DNA of 64,000 bases from Luteibacter flocculans (GTDB taxonomy: Bacteria; Pseudomonadota; Gammaproteobacteria; Xanthomonadales; Rhodanobacteraceae). The position numbers and the translations under genes are program-made. This document shows positions 18,685 to 28,737 of this stretch, piece by piece (position 1 is the first letter of the stretch; every line of letters begins with the position of its first letter). Where the stretch lies: positions 3,578,001 through 3,642,000 of the forward strand of contig NZ_CP063231.1 of the NCBI RefSeq assembly GCF_023612255.1. The letters are read 5' to 3'. Under the pieces are notes generated by a model. It saw only the letters and a program-made list of their open reading frames with translations. It did not search any database and had not been told where the DNA came from.

Positions 18685-21390
18685 TCAACCCGTGTTCTGC
18701 AAACCCTGCGACACGCCGTTGACGCATGCGACCAGCGCGTTGAGCAACGCGTCGTCTCTGCCGTCCGTCGCGCGCCAGCGACGCAGCAGGTCGACTTGCA
18801 GCAGGCTCATCGGGTCCACATACGGATTGCGCAGCCGAATCGACGTTGCGAGGCGCGGGTCGCCTGCCAGCAGCTCACTCGCACCCTTCAGCTTCAAGAC
18901 CCAGCGCACGGTACGCTCGAATTCGTCGCGCACCATGGGGAAGAAACGGTCGTGCAACGGGCCGGCCAGGGTCGAGAACGCCTCGGCGATGTCGATGTCG
19001 GCCTTGGCGAGCACCATTTCCACGTCGTCCAGCATCGTGGAGAAGAACGGCCACTCGCGTGCCATGCGGACCAGCGCCTCTTCGCCGCAGTCCTTCGCCA
19101 CCGCGTCCAGGCCCGTACCGAGCCCGTACCAACCCGTGAGCACCGCGCGGCACTGCGTCCAGGAGAACACCCAGGGAATGGCGCGAAGATCTTCCACACC
19201 CTTCATGCTGCGCCGACGTGCCGGGCGCGAGCCGAGCGTCATCCGCTCGATCACGTCGATGGGCGTGGCGCCGCGGAAGTAATCGACGAAGCCCTCGGTT
19301 TCGACAAACGCGCGATACGCCTTGCGGCTCGCATCCGAGAGCGCGGCCATTGTTTCCTTCCAGGTCGCTTCGCGCACCTCGGCTTCGCGCGGGCGCAACG
19401 ACGCGCGCATGACGGCACCGAGCGTCTGTTCGAGATTGCGCAGCGCCAACGCACGGATGCCGTACTTGCGGTGGATCACCTCGCCCTGCTCCGTCACGCG
19501 CAGCACGCCACCGACCGAACCGCGCGGCGACGCCATCAGCGCAGGCGTGATGCGTGACCCGCCGCGGCTGGCCGAGCCGCCGCGACCATGGAAGAACGCA
19601 ATGCGGATACCCGCCTTCGCAGCCACTTCGAGCAGTTCCACCTGCGCCCGTTGCAGGCTCCACTTCGAGGCGACGGTGCCGCCGTCCTTGCCGCTGTCGG
19701 AGTAACCGAGCATCACCCACTGGCGATCCCCGCGTGCCTTGAGATGCGCGCGATACACCGGATCGTCGAGCAACGCTTGCAGGGTCTCGGCGCCGCCAGC
19801 CAGATCGTCGATGGTCTCGAACAGCGGCGCTACGTCGAGCGGCACCCGGCCTTCGTGTAGCAGGCCACCGCGCCGCGCGAGCGCCAGCACGGCCAGCACG
19901 TCCGCCGCGGTCTCGGCCATGCTGATGATGTACAGGCCGGTAGCCTCGTGGCCGTAGCGCGTGCGCGCGTCCGCCAGCGTAGCGAACACGTCGCGCAGCA
20001 TGCCGGCCGCCTCGTGGTCGTCTCCGGCGACGAAGCTTCGTTCGCCCGCGGCATACGGGCGCAAGGTCTGGACACGCGCGGCAGTATCGCGCTGCGCCCA
20101 GTCGACATCGCCAAGCAATGCGGCCAGCGCTTCGTCGTGCACACGCGCGTCCTGACGCACATCCAACCGCGCAAGATGAAAGCCGAAGGTGCGCGCACGC
20201 CAGAGCACCCGGCCCACGGCATACGCACCGGCATGGCGGCCACCGTGTTCTAGCAAGCTGGTTTCGACGAGGGCGATATCGTCGATGAATTCACTCGCTG
20301 TGGCATACGCCTCCGCCTGCTCGTGCAAGGTGGCTTCCAACCGCGCGGCGACAAGGGTGAGAAAGCAGCGATAGGGCATGTCCGCATGCCGCGGTCGGAT
20401 GCGCGCCGCAGCGTCGGGCAGGCGTTCGCGATACGCATCGATACGCTCGCGCAGGCGCGTGTCCAATTGCACGCGATCCTCCGTCTGGCTCAGCAGGCGA
20501 CCAAGCGCGTCCACGTCTTCGATATAGCGTTCCAGCACGAGCGACCGCTGCGCCGAGAGCGTCGCGGCGATGGTGTCGGCGTTGACGTTGGGATTGCCGT
20601 CCATGTCGCCGCCCACCCATGTCGCGAAGCGCAGCACGCGGGGAATCGCGACGTCGTCGCCATAGGCCGCCGAAATGGCTTGCTGCAGAGACTCGTAGAG
20701 CGCCGGCAACACGCGATAGATCGGACGGGCGAGGTAGAAACCCACGTGATCGAACTCGTCCTGCACGCTCGGGCGCACCGGCGAAGCTTCGGCGGTCTGC
20801 CATCCGGCGGAGAGCGCCATGAGAATGCGTGCGTCGTCGTCGCGACGTTCCTGCGGCGTGCGCGACGGGTCGAACTCGTCCACCAGCGCGCGCACGATCT
20901 CCTGTTCCTTTTCCAGTAGCGAGCGACGCACGGCCTCGGTGGGATGCGCAGTGAACACAGGCTCCACGTCCAGGCGACCGAGCAGGTGAATCAATTCCTC
21001 CCGGCTCACGCCATCGTCTTTCAACAGGGCGAGCACGGCCGCCAGCGATTCCGGCTGGGACGCACCGCCCTCGCGCTGGTAATCGCGGCGGCGGCGGATG
21101 CGGTGGACGCGCTCGGCGGTGTTGACCGCCTGGAAGTACGCGGCGAAGGCACGGGCCAGCCCCTCGGCGTCGGCGGCGTCCAGGCCGGTCAGGGATTCGG
21201 CCAGGGCATCCACCGCCGCGCCACTGCGGCGGCGGTGGATGGCGGCCGTCCGCACGTGCTCCACCCGATCAAAGAAGCCTTGCCCGCCCTGCTCCGCCAG
21301 CATCTGGCCCACCAGCGCGCCAAGGCGGCGCACGTCTTCCCGCAGGGGATCGTCATGAGGGAGGAATTCGGGATCGCGGGCAGCTTCCAT
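18685..21390 (-). CDS. ppc: Phosphoenolpyruvate carboxylase
   Basis: Anaplerotic enzyme making oxaloacetate from PEP and bicarbonate. 901 aa (E. coli 883 aa). Active-site motifs are intact: [15 protein letters not shown] (catalytic His), [13 protein letters not shown], and [15 protein letters not shown] (catalytic Arg loop); the C-terminal NTG ending is typical. The ATG at 21390 ([16 protein letters not shown]) is chosen; upstream in-frame ATGs would run into the ahcY leader. It is transcribed away from the SAH riboswitch-ahcY unit. No terminator beyond the REP array is seen at its 3' end. Confidence 0.97.
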   Translation of the reverse strand: MEAARDPEFLPHDDPLREDVRRLGALVGQMLAEQGGQGFFDRVEHVRTAAIHRRRSGAAVDALAESLTGLDAADAEGLARAFAAYFQAVNTAERVHRIRRRRDYQREGGASQPESLAAVLALLKDDGVSREELIHLLGRLDVEPVFTAHPTEAVRRSLLEKEQEIVRALVDEFDPSRTPQERRDDDARILMALSAGWQTAEASPVRPSVQDEFDHVGFYLARPIYRVLPALYESLQQAISAAYGDDVAIPRVLRFATWVGGDMDGNPNVNADTIAATLSAQRSLVLERYIEDVDALGRLLSQTEDRVQLDTRLRERIDAYRERLPDAAARIRPRHADMPYRCFLTLVAARLEATLHEQAEAYATASEFIDDIALVETSLLEHGGRHAGAYAVGRVLWRARTFGFHLARLDVRQDARVHDEALAALLGDVDWAQRDTAARVQTLRPYAAGERSFVAGDDHEAAGMLRDVFATLADARTRYGHEATGLYIISMAETAADVLAVLALARRGGLLHEGRVPLDVAPLFETIDDLAGGAETLQALLDDPVYRAHLKARGDRQWVMLGYSDSGKDGGTVASKWSLQRAQVELLEVAAKAGIRIAFFHGRGGSASRGGSRITPALMASPRGSVGGVLRVTEQGEVIHRKYGIRALALRNLEQTLGAVMRASLRPREAEVREATWKETMAALSDASRKAYRAFVETEGFVDYFRGATPIDVIERMTLGSRPARRRSMKGVEDLRAIPWVFSWTQCRAVLTGWYGLGTGLDAVAKDCGEEALVRMAREWPFFSTMLDDVEMVLAKADIDIAEAFSTLAGPLHDRFFPMVRDEFERTVRWVLKLKGASELLAGDPRLATSIRLRNPYVDPMSLLQVDLLRRWRATDGRDDALLNALVACVNGVSQGLQNTG

Positions 21391-21465
21391 CGGGCTCTCG
21401 GTCTGGGTCGAAAGACCCCAGGGTACCCAAAAAAGTGTGTTCATCCCTGCATCCGGATTCCGCGA

Positions 21466-21471
21466 TACAAT
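21466..21471 (+). promoter_or_regulatory. ahcY -10 box
   Basis: TACAAT at 21466-21471 lies about 17 nt upstream of the riboswitch, so transcription would start just before the aptamer. The -35 region is weak. Confidence 0.5.
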
Positions 21472-21487
21472 ACCCGGACCGTTTTGC

Positions 21488-21566
21488 CCGCCGAGGGGCG
21501 CTGCGACCGTGGGGCATCCGTCCAATAGGCCAGGCTCGGCGCGGCGTCCCACCGAACGGCGCCCCC
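21488..21566 (+). promoter_or_regulatory. S-adenosylhomocysteine (SAH) riboswitch
   Basis: The leader carries the conserved SAH-riboswitch blocks in order: CCGAGGGGCGCTGCGACCG (21491-21509), GCCAGGCTCGGC (about 21529-21540), and ACGGCGCCCC (21556-21565). CCGAG pairs with CTCGG, and GGGGCGC pairs with the 3' GCGCCCC to close the pseudoknot-like fold. It lies 25 nt before the ahcY start, with GGAG at 21578-21581, so control could act on translation or transcription. SAH binding is known to turn ahcY on in this class. Confidence 0.93.
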
Positions 21567-21590
21567 GTGCTTACTCCGGAGCTACGCCAG

Positions 21591-23024
<1,434 letters not shown>

Positions 23025-23042
23025 TCCATTCGCTGTCGAAAC

Positions 23043-23075
23043 GAAGAAGGCCGCCCATGGGCGGCCTTCTTTTTT
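23043..23075 (+). terminator. Rho-independent terminator of ahcY
   Basis: AAGAAGGCCGCCC-AT-GGGCGGCCTTCTT is a perfect 13-bp stem followed by TTTT. It could also serve the opposing lipoprotein gene, which ends at 23084. Confidence 0.92.
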
Positions 23076-23083
23076 GTTGGGTA

Positions 23084-23440
23084 TCAGTTGCGGGCCCAGT
23101 AGCCCTCGTGCAGCCACCATTGACCATCGCGATGTTCCCAATATGCATGCACGTAATGGTGGCCCTCGATGACCCGCTCCCAGTGCCCAGGCACGGCGAC
23201 GTAGTGATCGCCTTCCCATTTCCAGTAGCCGTGCGCCCAGACCCAGCCTTCCCGCGGCGGGGGCTCCACCTCCACGACCCGCGGCGGCGGTTCGTGAGTG
23301 ACACGTACGACATACATGCGCGGCGGCGGCGGCTCGACGACCACCACTCGCTCAGGCGGGCGACGCGGAGGAGGCGGCGGAGCGCACCCCGCCACGACGG
23401 TCAGCAGGCACAACGGCAACGCGTACGAAAGACGAATCAT
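23084..23440 (-). CDS. YXWGXW-type lipoprotein
   Basis: 118 aa predicted lipoprotein. MIRLSYALPLCLLTVVAGC ends in a lipobox (VAGC), followed by a Pro-rich stretch (APPPPPRRPPE) and then repeated aromatic motifs: WVWAHGYWKWEGDHYVAVPG, PGHWERV, YWEHRDGQWWLHEGYW. These are the short W-x-x-G-x-W repeats of the YXWGXW family, cell-envelope proteins of unknown function. The ATG at 23440 is chosen because AGGAGA lies 7 nt upstream and the lipobox falls at the right place. It is convergent with ahcY across the shared terminator. Confidence 0.85.
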   Translation of the reverse strand: MIRLSYALPLCLLTVVAGCAPPPPPRRPPERVVVVEPPPPRMYVVRVTHEPPPRVVEVEPPPREGWVWAHGYWKWEGDHYVAVPGHWERVIEGHHYVHAYWEHRDGQWWLHEGYWARN

Positions 23441-23772
23441 CGAGCATCTCCTGGGGAGGGCGCGCCCATCTGACCGCATGCAACTTTCGCCGGGGTTTCC
23501 TGCGTGCCGTTGCCCCTGAACGAGCGTCCTCGATGGTTCTGCAACTTCGCAACATCACCGTGCGACCCGCTCTCCTCCGCGCCTGCGAGACATCCGACGG
23601 AGGCGGCGGGTGCGGTTTGCGGAGCGGCTCCGCAGGGAGGCGAAGGCCGGACGAGGACTCAGCGACGCAAACTGCAGCCGCCGCCTCCTGCCCGCCCCTC
23701 GCAAAAACAGGCCCACAGCGATGGCGAAGCCGAGCCCTCACGGCGCAACTAAGGACGAAACGACGAATAGCC
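23441..23772. other. Intergenic stretch upstream of metF, no gene recognised
   Basis: About 330 bp between the lipoprotein gene and the metF control site. Open frames here (for example minus 23352-23774) are Arg/Pro-rich, lack family resemblance and overlap the lipoprotein start, so I do not call them. A GC-rich inverted stretch (GCGGAGCGGCTCCGC) lies near 23619-23633. Confidence 0.5.
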
Positions 23773-23805
23773 ATCTTTCCATCTGGATAGAAAGATATCT
23801 ATACT
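23773..23805 (+). promoter_or_regulatory. metF promoter with overlapping candidate operator
   Basis: ATCTTTC and GAAAGAT (23773-23779 and 23790-23796) form a perfect 7-bp inverted repeat with inner TCCA-TC-TGGA. TATACT at 23800-23805 is a likely -10, so the repeat covers the -35/spacer region. The 26-mer resembles 3541-3566 upstream of metK at 17-19 aligned positions, suggesting one regulator for both genes. Confidence 0.45.
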
Positions 23806-23830
23806 GCGAGCCAGTCCGACGAGATCGCCC

Positions 23831-24652
23831 ATGGCCGCCATCAGCTTCGAGTTCTTCCCGCCCAAGACCGACGAACAGCGCGAGCAGCTCGATGCGGCCG
23901 TTCAGCGCCTCAAGGCACATGCACCGGAATATGTATCGGTGACGTTCGGTGCGGGTGGCTCGACGCTCAGCTACACCGACGAAACCGTGCGGCGGCTGCG
24001 GGCAGAACACGCGCTCTCCGTCGCACCGCACCTCTCGTGCATGGGCGGTACACGCGCCGAGATCGCCGCTCTTCTGGACGCGTACAAAGCCTCCGGCTGC
24101 CGGCGCATCGTGGCATTGCGCGGCGACCTGCCCTCAGGCATGGCCACGCCAGGCGACTTCCGCTACGCCGCTGAGCTGGTGGCCTTCATCCGCGAACACA
24201 GCGGCGACCATTTCCATATCGAAGTGGCGGCGTATCCCGAGACTCACCCCCAGGCGGAAAACGCCTTGGTCGACCTGCGCCACTTCAAGGCCAAGGTCGA
24301 TGCCGGCGCCAATGGCGCGATCACCCAGTACTTCTTCAATCCTGACGCCTATTTCCGCTTCATCGACGACGTGGCGAAGCTCGGCGTGAACGTGCCGATC
24401 GTGCCGGGCATCATGCCCATCGCGAATTTCAGCCAGTTGCGCCGCTTCTCCGAGCAATGCGGCGCGGAGATCCCGCGCTGGATCGTGAAGCGTATGCAGG
24501 CTCACGGCGACGACGCGGCAGCGGTGCGCGAACTCGGCGCCGACGTCGTCGCAGAGCTTTGCCGCCGCCTGCTGGCCGGGGGGGCGCCGGGCCTGCACTT
24601 CTATACGATCAATCGCGCACGGGCGACGGTGTCGGTCCTGGAACGTCTCTGA
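23831..24652 (+). CDS. metF: 5,10-methylenetetrahydrofolate reductase
   Basis: FAD-dependent enzyme that makes 5-methyl-THF, the methyl donor for methionine regeneration. 273 aa (E. coli 296 aa). Motifs: FEFFPPKTDEQREQL at the N-terminus, VSVTFGAGGSTLSYT, APHLSCMGGTR, VALRGDLPSGM (FAD/folate region), ITQYFFNPDAYFRF and VPGIMPIANFSQL. Together with metK and ahcY it completes the activated methyl cycle seen in this window, and its promoter carries a metK-like inverted repeat. Confidence 0.97.
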   Translation: MAAISFEFFPPKTDEQREQLDAAVQRLKAHAPEYVSVTFGAGGSTLSYTDETVRRLRAEHALSVAPHLSCMGGTRAEIAALLDAYKASGCRRIVALRGDLPSGMATPGDFRYAAELVAFIREHSGDHFHIEVAAYPETHPQAENALVDLRHFKAKVDAGANGAITQYFFNPDAYFRFIDDVAKLGVNVPIVPGIMPIANFSQLRRFSEQCGAEIPRWIVKRMQAHGDDAAAVRELGADVVAELCRRLLAGGAPGLHFYTINRARATVSVLERL

Positions 24653-24747
24653 GCACATCAGGCATCCGCAGTTAACGTGCGCGCCATCACTCTTCGTGGG
24701 CTCGCGGCCGGTGATGATGACGCACCGTTCGCCACCCTCTGCCGCCC

Positions 24748-25254
24748 GTGATCCGCGCCATCGCCCTGCTCCTCCTGCTCGCCCTCGTCGCCACCCTCCC
24801 CGCCCACGCGCAATCCGCCATCCATCGCTGCATCGGTACTGACGGGCGGCCAGTCTTCAGCGACCAGCCCTGCGCCAGCGTCGGCGCGACCTCCGTGCTA
24901 CCCGCGCCCGCCGGCAGCGCTCCGACGCGATCCGACGGCGCGCCATCGACCGGACTGCTGTGCGCGAAAGACCTCACCGAGTTGCGTGAAGGCTTGGCGC
25001 AGGCCTTCGCGGCACGCAGTGCCAACCGCGTCGGCGGACTCATCCTCTGGAACGGCTACGGAAGCAGCGGCGCCGTGGACAACCTGAGGCTGATGGAGGC
25101 CCTCGTCCGCCAGCCGCTTGTGTCGCTGGAAGGCAACGAAGGGGCTGGCATCGACGCGGTCACCTCGGCGCCGGGCGGCGACGGCGGTACGCGGCGGATG
25201 CACTTCGGCGTCGTTCGGGATTCGGGCTGCCTCTGGCTGCGCCCGCCCGGCTAA
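24748..25254 (+). CDS. Secreted DUF4124-type protein
   Basis: 168 aa starting at GTG. A Sec signal peptide (MIRAIALLLLLALVATLPAH, then AQS) is followed by IHRCIGTDGRPVFSDQPC, the pattern of DUF4124 (two Cys around a G-x-P-V/T-F-S-D-x-P-C core). The remaining 120 residues are not recognised; two further Cys (LLCAKD and SGCLWL) could form a second disulphide. Function unknown, likely periplasmic. It lies between metF and ilvE with a promoter-bearing gap after it, so it is probably its own unit. Confidence 0.75.
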   Translation: MIRAIALLLLLALVATLPAHAQSAIHRCIGTDGRPVFSDQPCASVGATSVLPAPAGSAPTRSDGAPSTGLLCAKDLTELREGLAQAFAARSANRVGGLILWNGYGSSGAVDNLRLMEALVRQPLVSLEGNEGAGIDAVTSAPGGDGGTRRMHFGVVRDSGCLWLRPPG

Positions 25255-25328
25255 GGCCTGTTTACCCCATGCACGCCATCCGCACGCGCACTGACGCATC
25301 GCGCCATGTGGGCGCCAGCACGACCCGG

Positions 25329-25334
25329 TATCAT
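25329..25334 (+). promoter_or_regulatory. ilvE -10 box
   Basis: TATCAT in the context CCGGTATCATGG, the same -10 form seen before metK. CCGGAG at 25347-25352 is the ribosome binding site, 7 nt before the ATG. Confidence 0.4.
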
Positions 25335-25359
25335 GGGCGGTCCCCTCCGGAGCGCTCAC

Positions 25360-26277
25360 ATGTCGCAGAACTACCCCGAATGGATCTGGCAGAACGGGCA
25401 GATCAAGCCCTGGCGCGAGGCCACCGTCCACGTGATGGCGCATGCGCTGCATTACGGCTCATCGGTATTCGAAGGTATCCGCAGCTATGAAACACCCGAT
25501 GGCGCGGCGATCTTCCGTCTTACCGACCATCTGAAGCGCCTGTACCTCTCGGCCAAGATCTACGACATCTCCATTCCCTACTCGCTGGACGAACTGGCGG
25601 AAGCCTGCCGCGAGGTGGTGAAGAAGAACGACCTGAAGACGGCCTACCTGCGCCCGGTGGCCTTCCGCGGCCTGGGCGGCTTCGGCCTTTCCGCCGAATG
25701 CCCCACCGACGTCGCCGTGGCGACGTGGCCCATGGGCCCCTACCTCGGGCCCGAGGCGCTCGAAAACGGCATCGACGCGTGCGTGTCGAGCTGGCAACGT
25801 TTCGCCCCGAACACGATTCCGGCCGGTGCCAAGGCCGGCGGCAATTACCTCTCCGGCCAGCTCATCGCGCGCGAAGCGCGTCGCCTCGGCTTCGGTGAAG
25901 GCATTGCCCTTGCATCCACCGGCCTGCTCAGCGAAGGCGCGGGTGAGAACCTGTTCCTCGTCTTCGACGGCGCGCTGCACACCACGCCGGCAAGCGCATC
26001 GATCCTCACGGGCATCACCCGGCATACGTTGATGACGCTCGCACGCGAGGAAGGCATCGACGTGGTCGAACGCGACCTGCCGCGCGAGTACCTGTATCTC
26101 GCCGATGAGATCCTGATGTGCGGCACGGCGGCGGAAGTCACGCCCATCCGTTCGGTGGACGGCAAACAGATCGGCAGCGGCAAGGCCGGCCCGATCACGC
26201 GTCGTCTGCAGGAATTGTTCTTCGGCCTGTTCAACGGCAAGACGGCCGATCGCTGGGGCTGGCTGGAACCGCTCTGA
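25360..26277 (+). CDS. ilvE: Branched-chain amino acid aminotransferase
   Basis: PLP enzyme for the last step of Ile, Leu and Val synthesis. 305 aa (E. coli 309 aa), fold type IV. Conserved runs: HALHYGSSVFEGIRSYET, YLRPVAFRGLGGFGL, AKAGGNYLSGQLIAREARR (PLP lysine region), GLLSEGAGENLFLV, and EILMCGTAAEVTPIRSVDG (phosphate-binding). The ATG at 25360 fits the family N-terminus and the CCGGAG ribosome site. A shared hairpin separates it from the convergent gene. Confidence 0.96.
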   Translation: MSQNYPEWIWQNGQIKPWREATVHVMAHALHYGSSVFEGIRSYETPDGAAIFRLTDHLKRLYLSAKIYDISIPYSLDELAEACREVVKKNDLKTAYLRPVAFRGLGGFGLSAECPTDVAVATWPMGPYLGPEALENGIDACVSSWQRFAPNTIPAGAKAGGNYLSGQLIAREARRLGFGEGIALASTGLLSEGAGENLFLVFDGALHTTPASASILTGITRHTLMTLAREEGIDVVERDLPREYLYLADEILMCGTAAEVTPIRSVDGKQIGSGKAGPITRRLQELFFGLFNGKTADRWGWLEPL

Positions 26278-26302
26278 CTAACGATAGTCGTCCATACGGA
26301 CG

Positions 26303-26334
26303 GTGCCGCTCCTGCCCGAAGGCAGGAGCGGCAT
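26303..26334. terminator. Hairpin between convergent ilvE and a secreted-protein gene
   Basis: GCCGCTCCTGCC-CGAA-GGCAGGAGCGGC is a perfect 12-bp stem with a tetraloop. No T tract on either side, so it is a 3'-end structure or weak bidirectional terminator. Confidence 0.55.
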
Positions 26335-26338
26335 GTCG

Positions 26339-27214
26339 TCAGTTGCAGAACCCGTTCGGATACGACGAGGAACGGTAGGCGTAGAGCCAGCTCGTCTTGC
26401 CGCCGTCATTCGCGATGTTCCAGCCGTTGCCGATGGAGCCGATGGCGGTATTGAGCACCTGCGAGCGAGTGAGCACCGGCGTCGTGAAGTAGCTGTCCTC
26501 GTCGGCTTCAACGCGGAACGACAGTTCGGCCAGTGCAGGCGTGGCGGCGCCATTGACGTACCACAGCGTGAGGGTGAACTCGGCTACCGATTGGCCGATG
26601 TCCGACTGCGGACCGTCGTACTCCTGCTGGGTCACCGTGACACCAGCCACCGGCGCCAATCCGGCGCTCGAGATATCGGAGAGCGCAGACGCTCCCGGGA
26701 ACTGCTTGATCAGCGCGGCCACCGTCGTCGGCGTGGTGGTCGCGTCCTGCTTGGTGGAATGCGCGAGCACGAGGTTGCCCGGCGTCACGTCCGTTTCGAA
26801 TTTCGTTTCCTTGTTCTTGCCAGCGCCGGACACATCGGTCCAGTACGACAGCTCCTCGTCCGGATGGCGGAACTTGAACTGGATGTCCGAATGATCGCCG
26901 GCGCGCGTGCGCACGGTGTAACCACGGTTGATCAGCGAGCAACTGTGCGGCGTGTCGTAATACGCCAGCGTGTCGCGGTCGCCGGCACTGAAGTTACCCG
27001 TGATGGTCTTGTCGAAGCCGAGCGCGGACAGACGCGAGGACAGGTCGTGCAGCAGCGTGGTCGCGGCGCTCGACGGGTTGCTGGCAAAGCGCGAGGCATC
27101 CAGCAGCGCCTTGTACTCCTTGCTGTCGACGTAGGCCGGCGAATTGGCGTGGCTGGCCGTGGCGCCGAGCAGGAGCGTGGCGGACAGCAGCGAGAGAGCG
27201 GTACGTTTCATCAT
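26339..27214 (-). CDS. Secreted protein of unknown function
   Basis: 291 aa from the ATG at 27214. Signal peptide (MMKRTALSLLSATLLLGATA, then SHA). The mature part alternates charged and aromatic strands: NRGYTVRTRAGDHSDIQFKF, NKETKFETDVTP, AEFTLTLWYVNG and ALAELSFRVEADEDSYF. The repeated Arg/Lys/Glu-rich strands loosely recall CYTH-type beta barrels, but I see no convincing ExExK motif and do not claim it. Three clustered ATGs (27220, 27214, 27211) exist; AAGGG spacing favours 27214. It lies 12 bp downstream of the esterase-like phytase gene on the same strand, so the two may be co-transcribed. Confidence 0.7.
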   Translation of the reverse strand: MMKRTALSLLSATLLLGATASHANSPAYVDSKEYKALLDASRFASNPSSAATTLLHDLSSRLSALGFDKTITGNFSAGDRDTLAYYDTPHSCSLINRGYTVRTRAGDHSDIQFKFRHPDEELSYWTDVSGAGKNKETKFETDVTPGNLVLAHSTKQDATTTPTTVAALIKQFPGASALSDISSAGLAPVAGVTVTQQEYDGPQSDIGQSVAEFTLTLWYVNGAATPALAELSFRVEADEDSYFTTPVLTRSQVLNTAIGSIGNGWNIANDGGKTSWLYAYRSSSYPNGFCN

Positions 27215-27226
27215 GCGCATGACCCT

Positions 27227-28735
27227 TCAGCGGTGGTGGGAAGCGTTGGTGGAACGTGTGTCCGGCAGGCTCAGCCGATACACGAGGATGCGGTTGTCGT
27301 TGTCGAAGTCCGAATCGCAGCGCTTGCCGTCCATGACGCAATGCGTCGCGATGAAGTCGTTGTCGTTGCCGACGAGGAGAAACCAGTCGCGCGGATGTGT
27401 CGGATCGAGCACGGGCACGAGGTCCATGGCCTCCCATTTTTCCGAGAGCAGCGTCTTGCCTTCCGCATGAGGGTCAAGGGTCAGACCGAAACGGGCGAGG
27501 TCGACCGGATCGAGCATGTTGACCAGCGGCTGCCATGGCGCGCCGCGAATGTCGGACCGCAGCTCGCCGTCCGTCCCCAGGAGCGACTTTGTGCCGGTCT
27601 CATAAGCGGTGCCCGCAAGATTGGTCGCATCCGTGGTGTCGACCAGCAGCACGGTCTTGAACATGATCGGCTTGCCACCTTCGGCGCCCAGCCCGGCACC
27701 ATCGCGCGCGAGCATGAGGAAGCGATGGTCGTCCAGCACGCGGATCTCGCTCTGGGCAGCCGTCCGGTTTGGCGTGCCGCCCGCGCCGTCTGCGTCGTAC
27801 GTGGGGAGGCGAACTACGTAGTGCGCGATCGGCCGCTGTGGCACGGCGTTGCGGCTTACGTTGTAGACGAGCACGCGAGTCAATGTGCGACCGGCGGCGT
27901 TGCCGGGCTGCGTGTCCTGCACTAGCGCACTCTGGAGCGCGACGAACAGGCGCGTCCCGTCCGGCGACAAGGCCATGCCTTCCACGCCCTGATTGTTGCG
28001 ACGCCCGCTCGCTGGAGGGCGTAGGGAGGTGAAGTCCGGCTTGCCGCTCTCATCCAATGGACGTACTGCGCGCGGGGGCACGATCACGCCGGTCAAGCGG
28101 CCGTCCTTGTCGAACCGATAGACGTTGGCGGCGTACTCGTCACCGATATAGAAACCGCCATCGCGGGTGAATTGCAGCGATTCGGCGTCGAGGGAAATCT
28201 TCCTGGCGCCGATGCCTTTCACTGGCGACGGCAAGACGATGCCACGTTCGATGCGGGTGCCGCCACCGGGCTCGGCGCCCGTGAACGGCTTGCCGTCGAA
28301 GTCGGCAAGCACGCGCCCGCTGTCTGGCGTCAGCACGATATTCGGGCTCTTGCCAGGAGCCGATGGCACCGTCATCCGGAAGCGAAAGCGGTGCAACCGT
28401 CCCTTGTAGTCGAAGAAGACGCCATGCTCCGGATCGTTTCGACCGCGATCCGGCAAGGTCCAGAGCACGCCGGTATAGGTGTCTCCTTCGCGCTTCCACG
28501 TACCGGGCTCGATCATCAGCGACGAGAACGAGCCCAAGGTGTCGCCGAGAAAGTCGATCGTGCCCGCTGGCAGTGCACCCGTCGCGACGAGGCCCTTGTC
28601 CACGTACTCGGCGCCGCCGATCTCGACCTTCCGTGGCAACGGGGTCGTGACGATGTCAGGCGCAAGCACCGTGCCCTGCCCTGCGACGGCGCTGCCGATC
28701 AGGAGGGCAGCGGCGAGACCGCTAAGCCGACGCAT
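27227..28735 (-). CDS. Esterase-like activity of phytase family protein, secreted
   Basis: 502 aa. Signal peptide MRRLSGLAAALLIGSAVAG. Then a beta-propeller-like body: GTRIERGIVLPSPVKGIGAR, LQFTRDGGFYIGDEYAANVY, NNQGVEGMALSPDGTRLFVA, LMLARDGAGLGAEGGKPI and WFLLVGNDNDF. The SPDGxxL and GDEYxxxV patterns fit the phytase-like esterase domain (Phytase-like, PF13449), often paired with TonB receptors in Xanthomonadales. The ATG at 28735 lies 2 nt after the receptor's stop codon, which indicates tight coupling. Likely hydrolyses a phosphorylated or esterified ligand in the periplasm or outside; substrate unknown. Confidence 0.85.
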   Translation of the reverse strand: MRRLSGLAAALLIGSAVAGQGTVLAPDIVTTPLPRKVEIGGAEYVDKGLVATGALPAGTIDFLGDTLGSFSSLMIEPGTWKREGDTYTGVLWTLPDRGRNDPEHGVFFDYKGRLHRFRFRMTVPSAPGKSPNIVLTPDSGRVLADFDGKPFTGAEPGGGTRIERGIVLPSPVKGIGARKISLDAESLQFTRDGGFYIGDEYAANVYRFDKDGRLTGVIVPPRAVRPLDESGKPDFTSLRPPASGRRNNQGVEGMALSPDGTRLFVALQSALVQDTQPGNAAGRTLTRVLVYNVSRNAVPQRPIAHYVVRLPTYDADGAGGTPNRTAAQSEIRVLDDHRFLMLARDGAGLGAEGGKPIMFKTVLLVDTTDATNLAGTAYETGTKSLLGTDGELRSDIRGAPWQPLVNMLDPVDLARFGLTLDPHAEGKTLLSEKWEAMDLVPVLDPTHPRDWFLLVGNDNDFIATHCVMDGKRCDSDFDNDNRILVYRLSLPDTRSTNASHHR

Positions 28736-28737
28736 GC

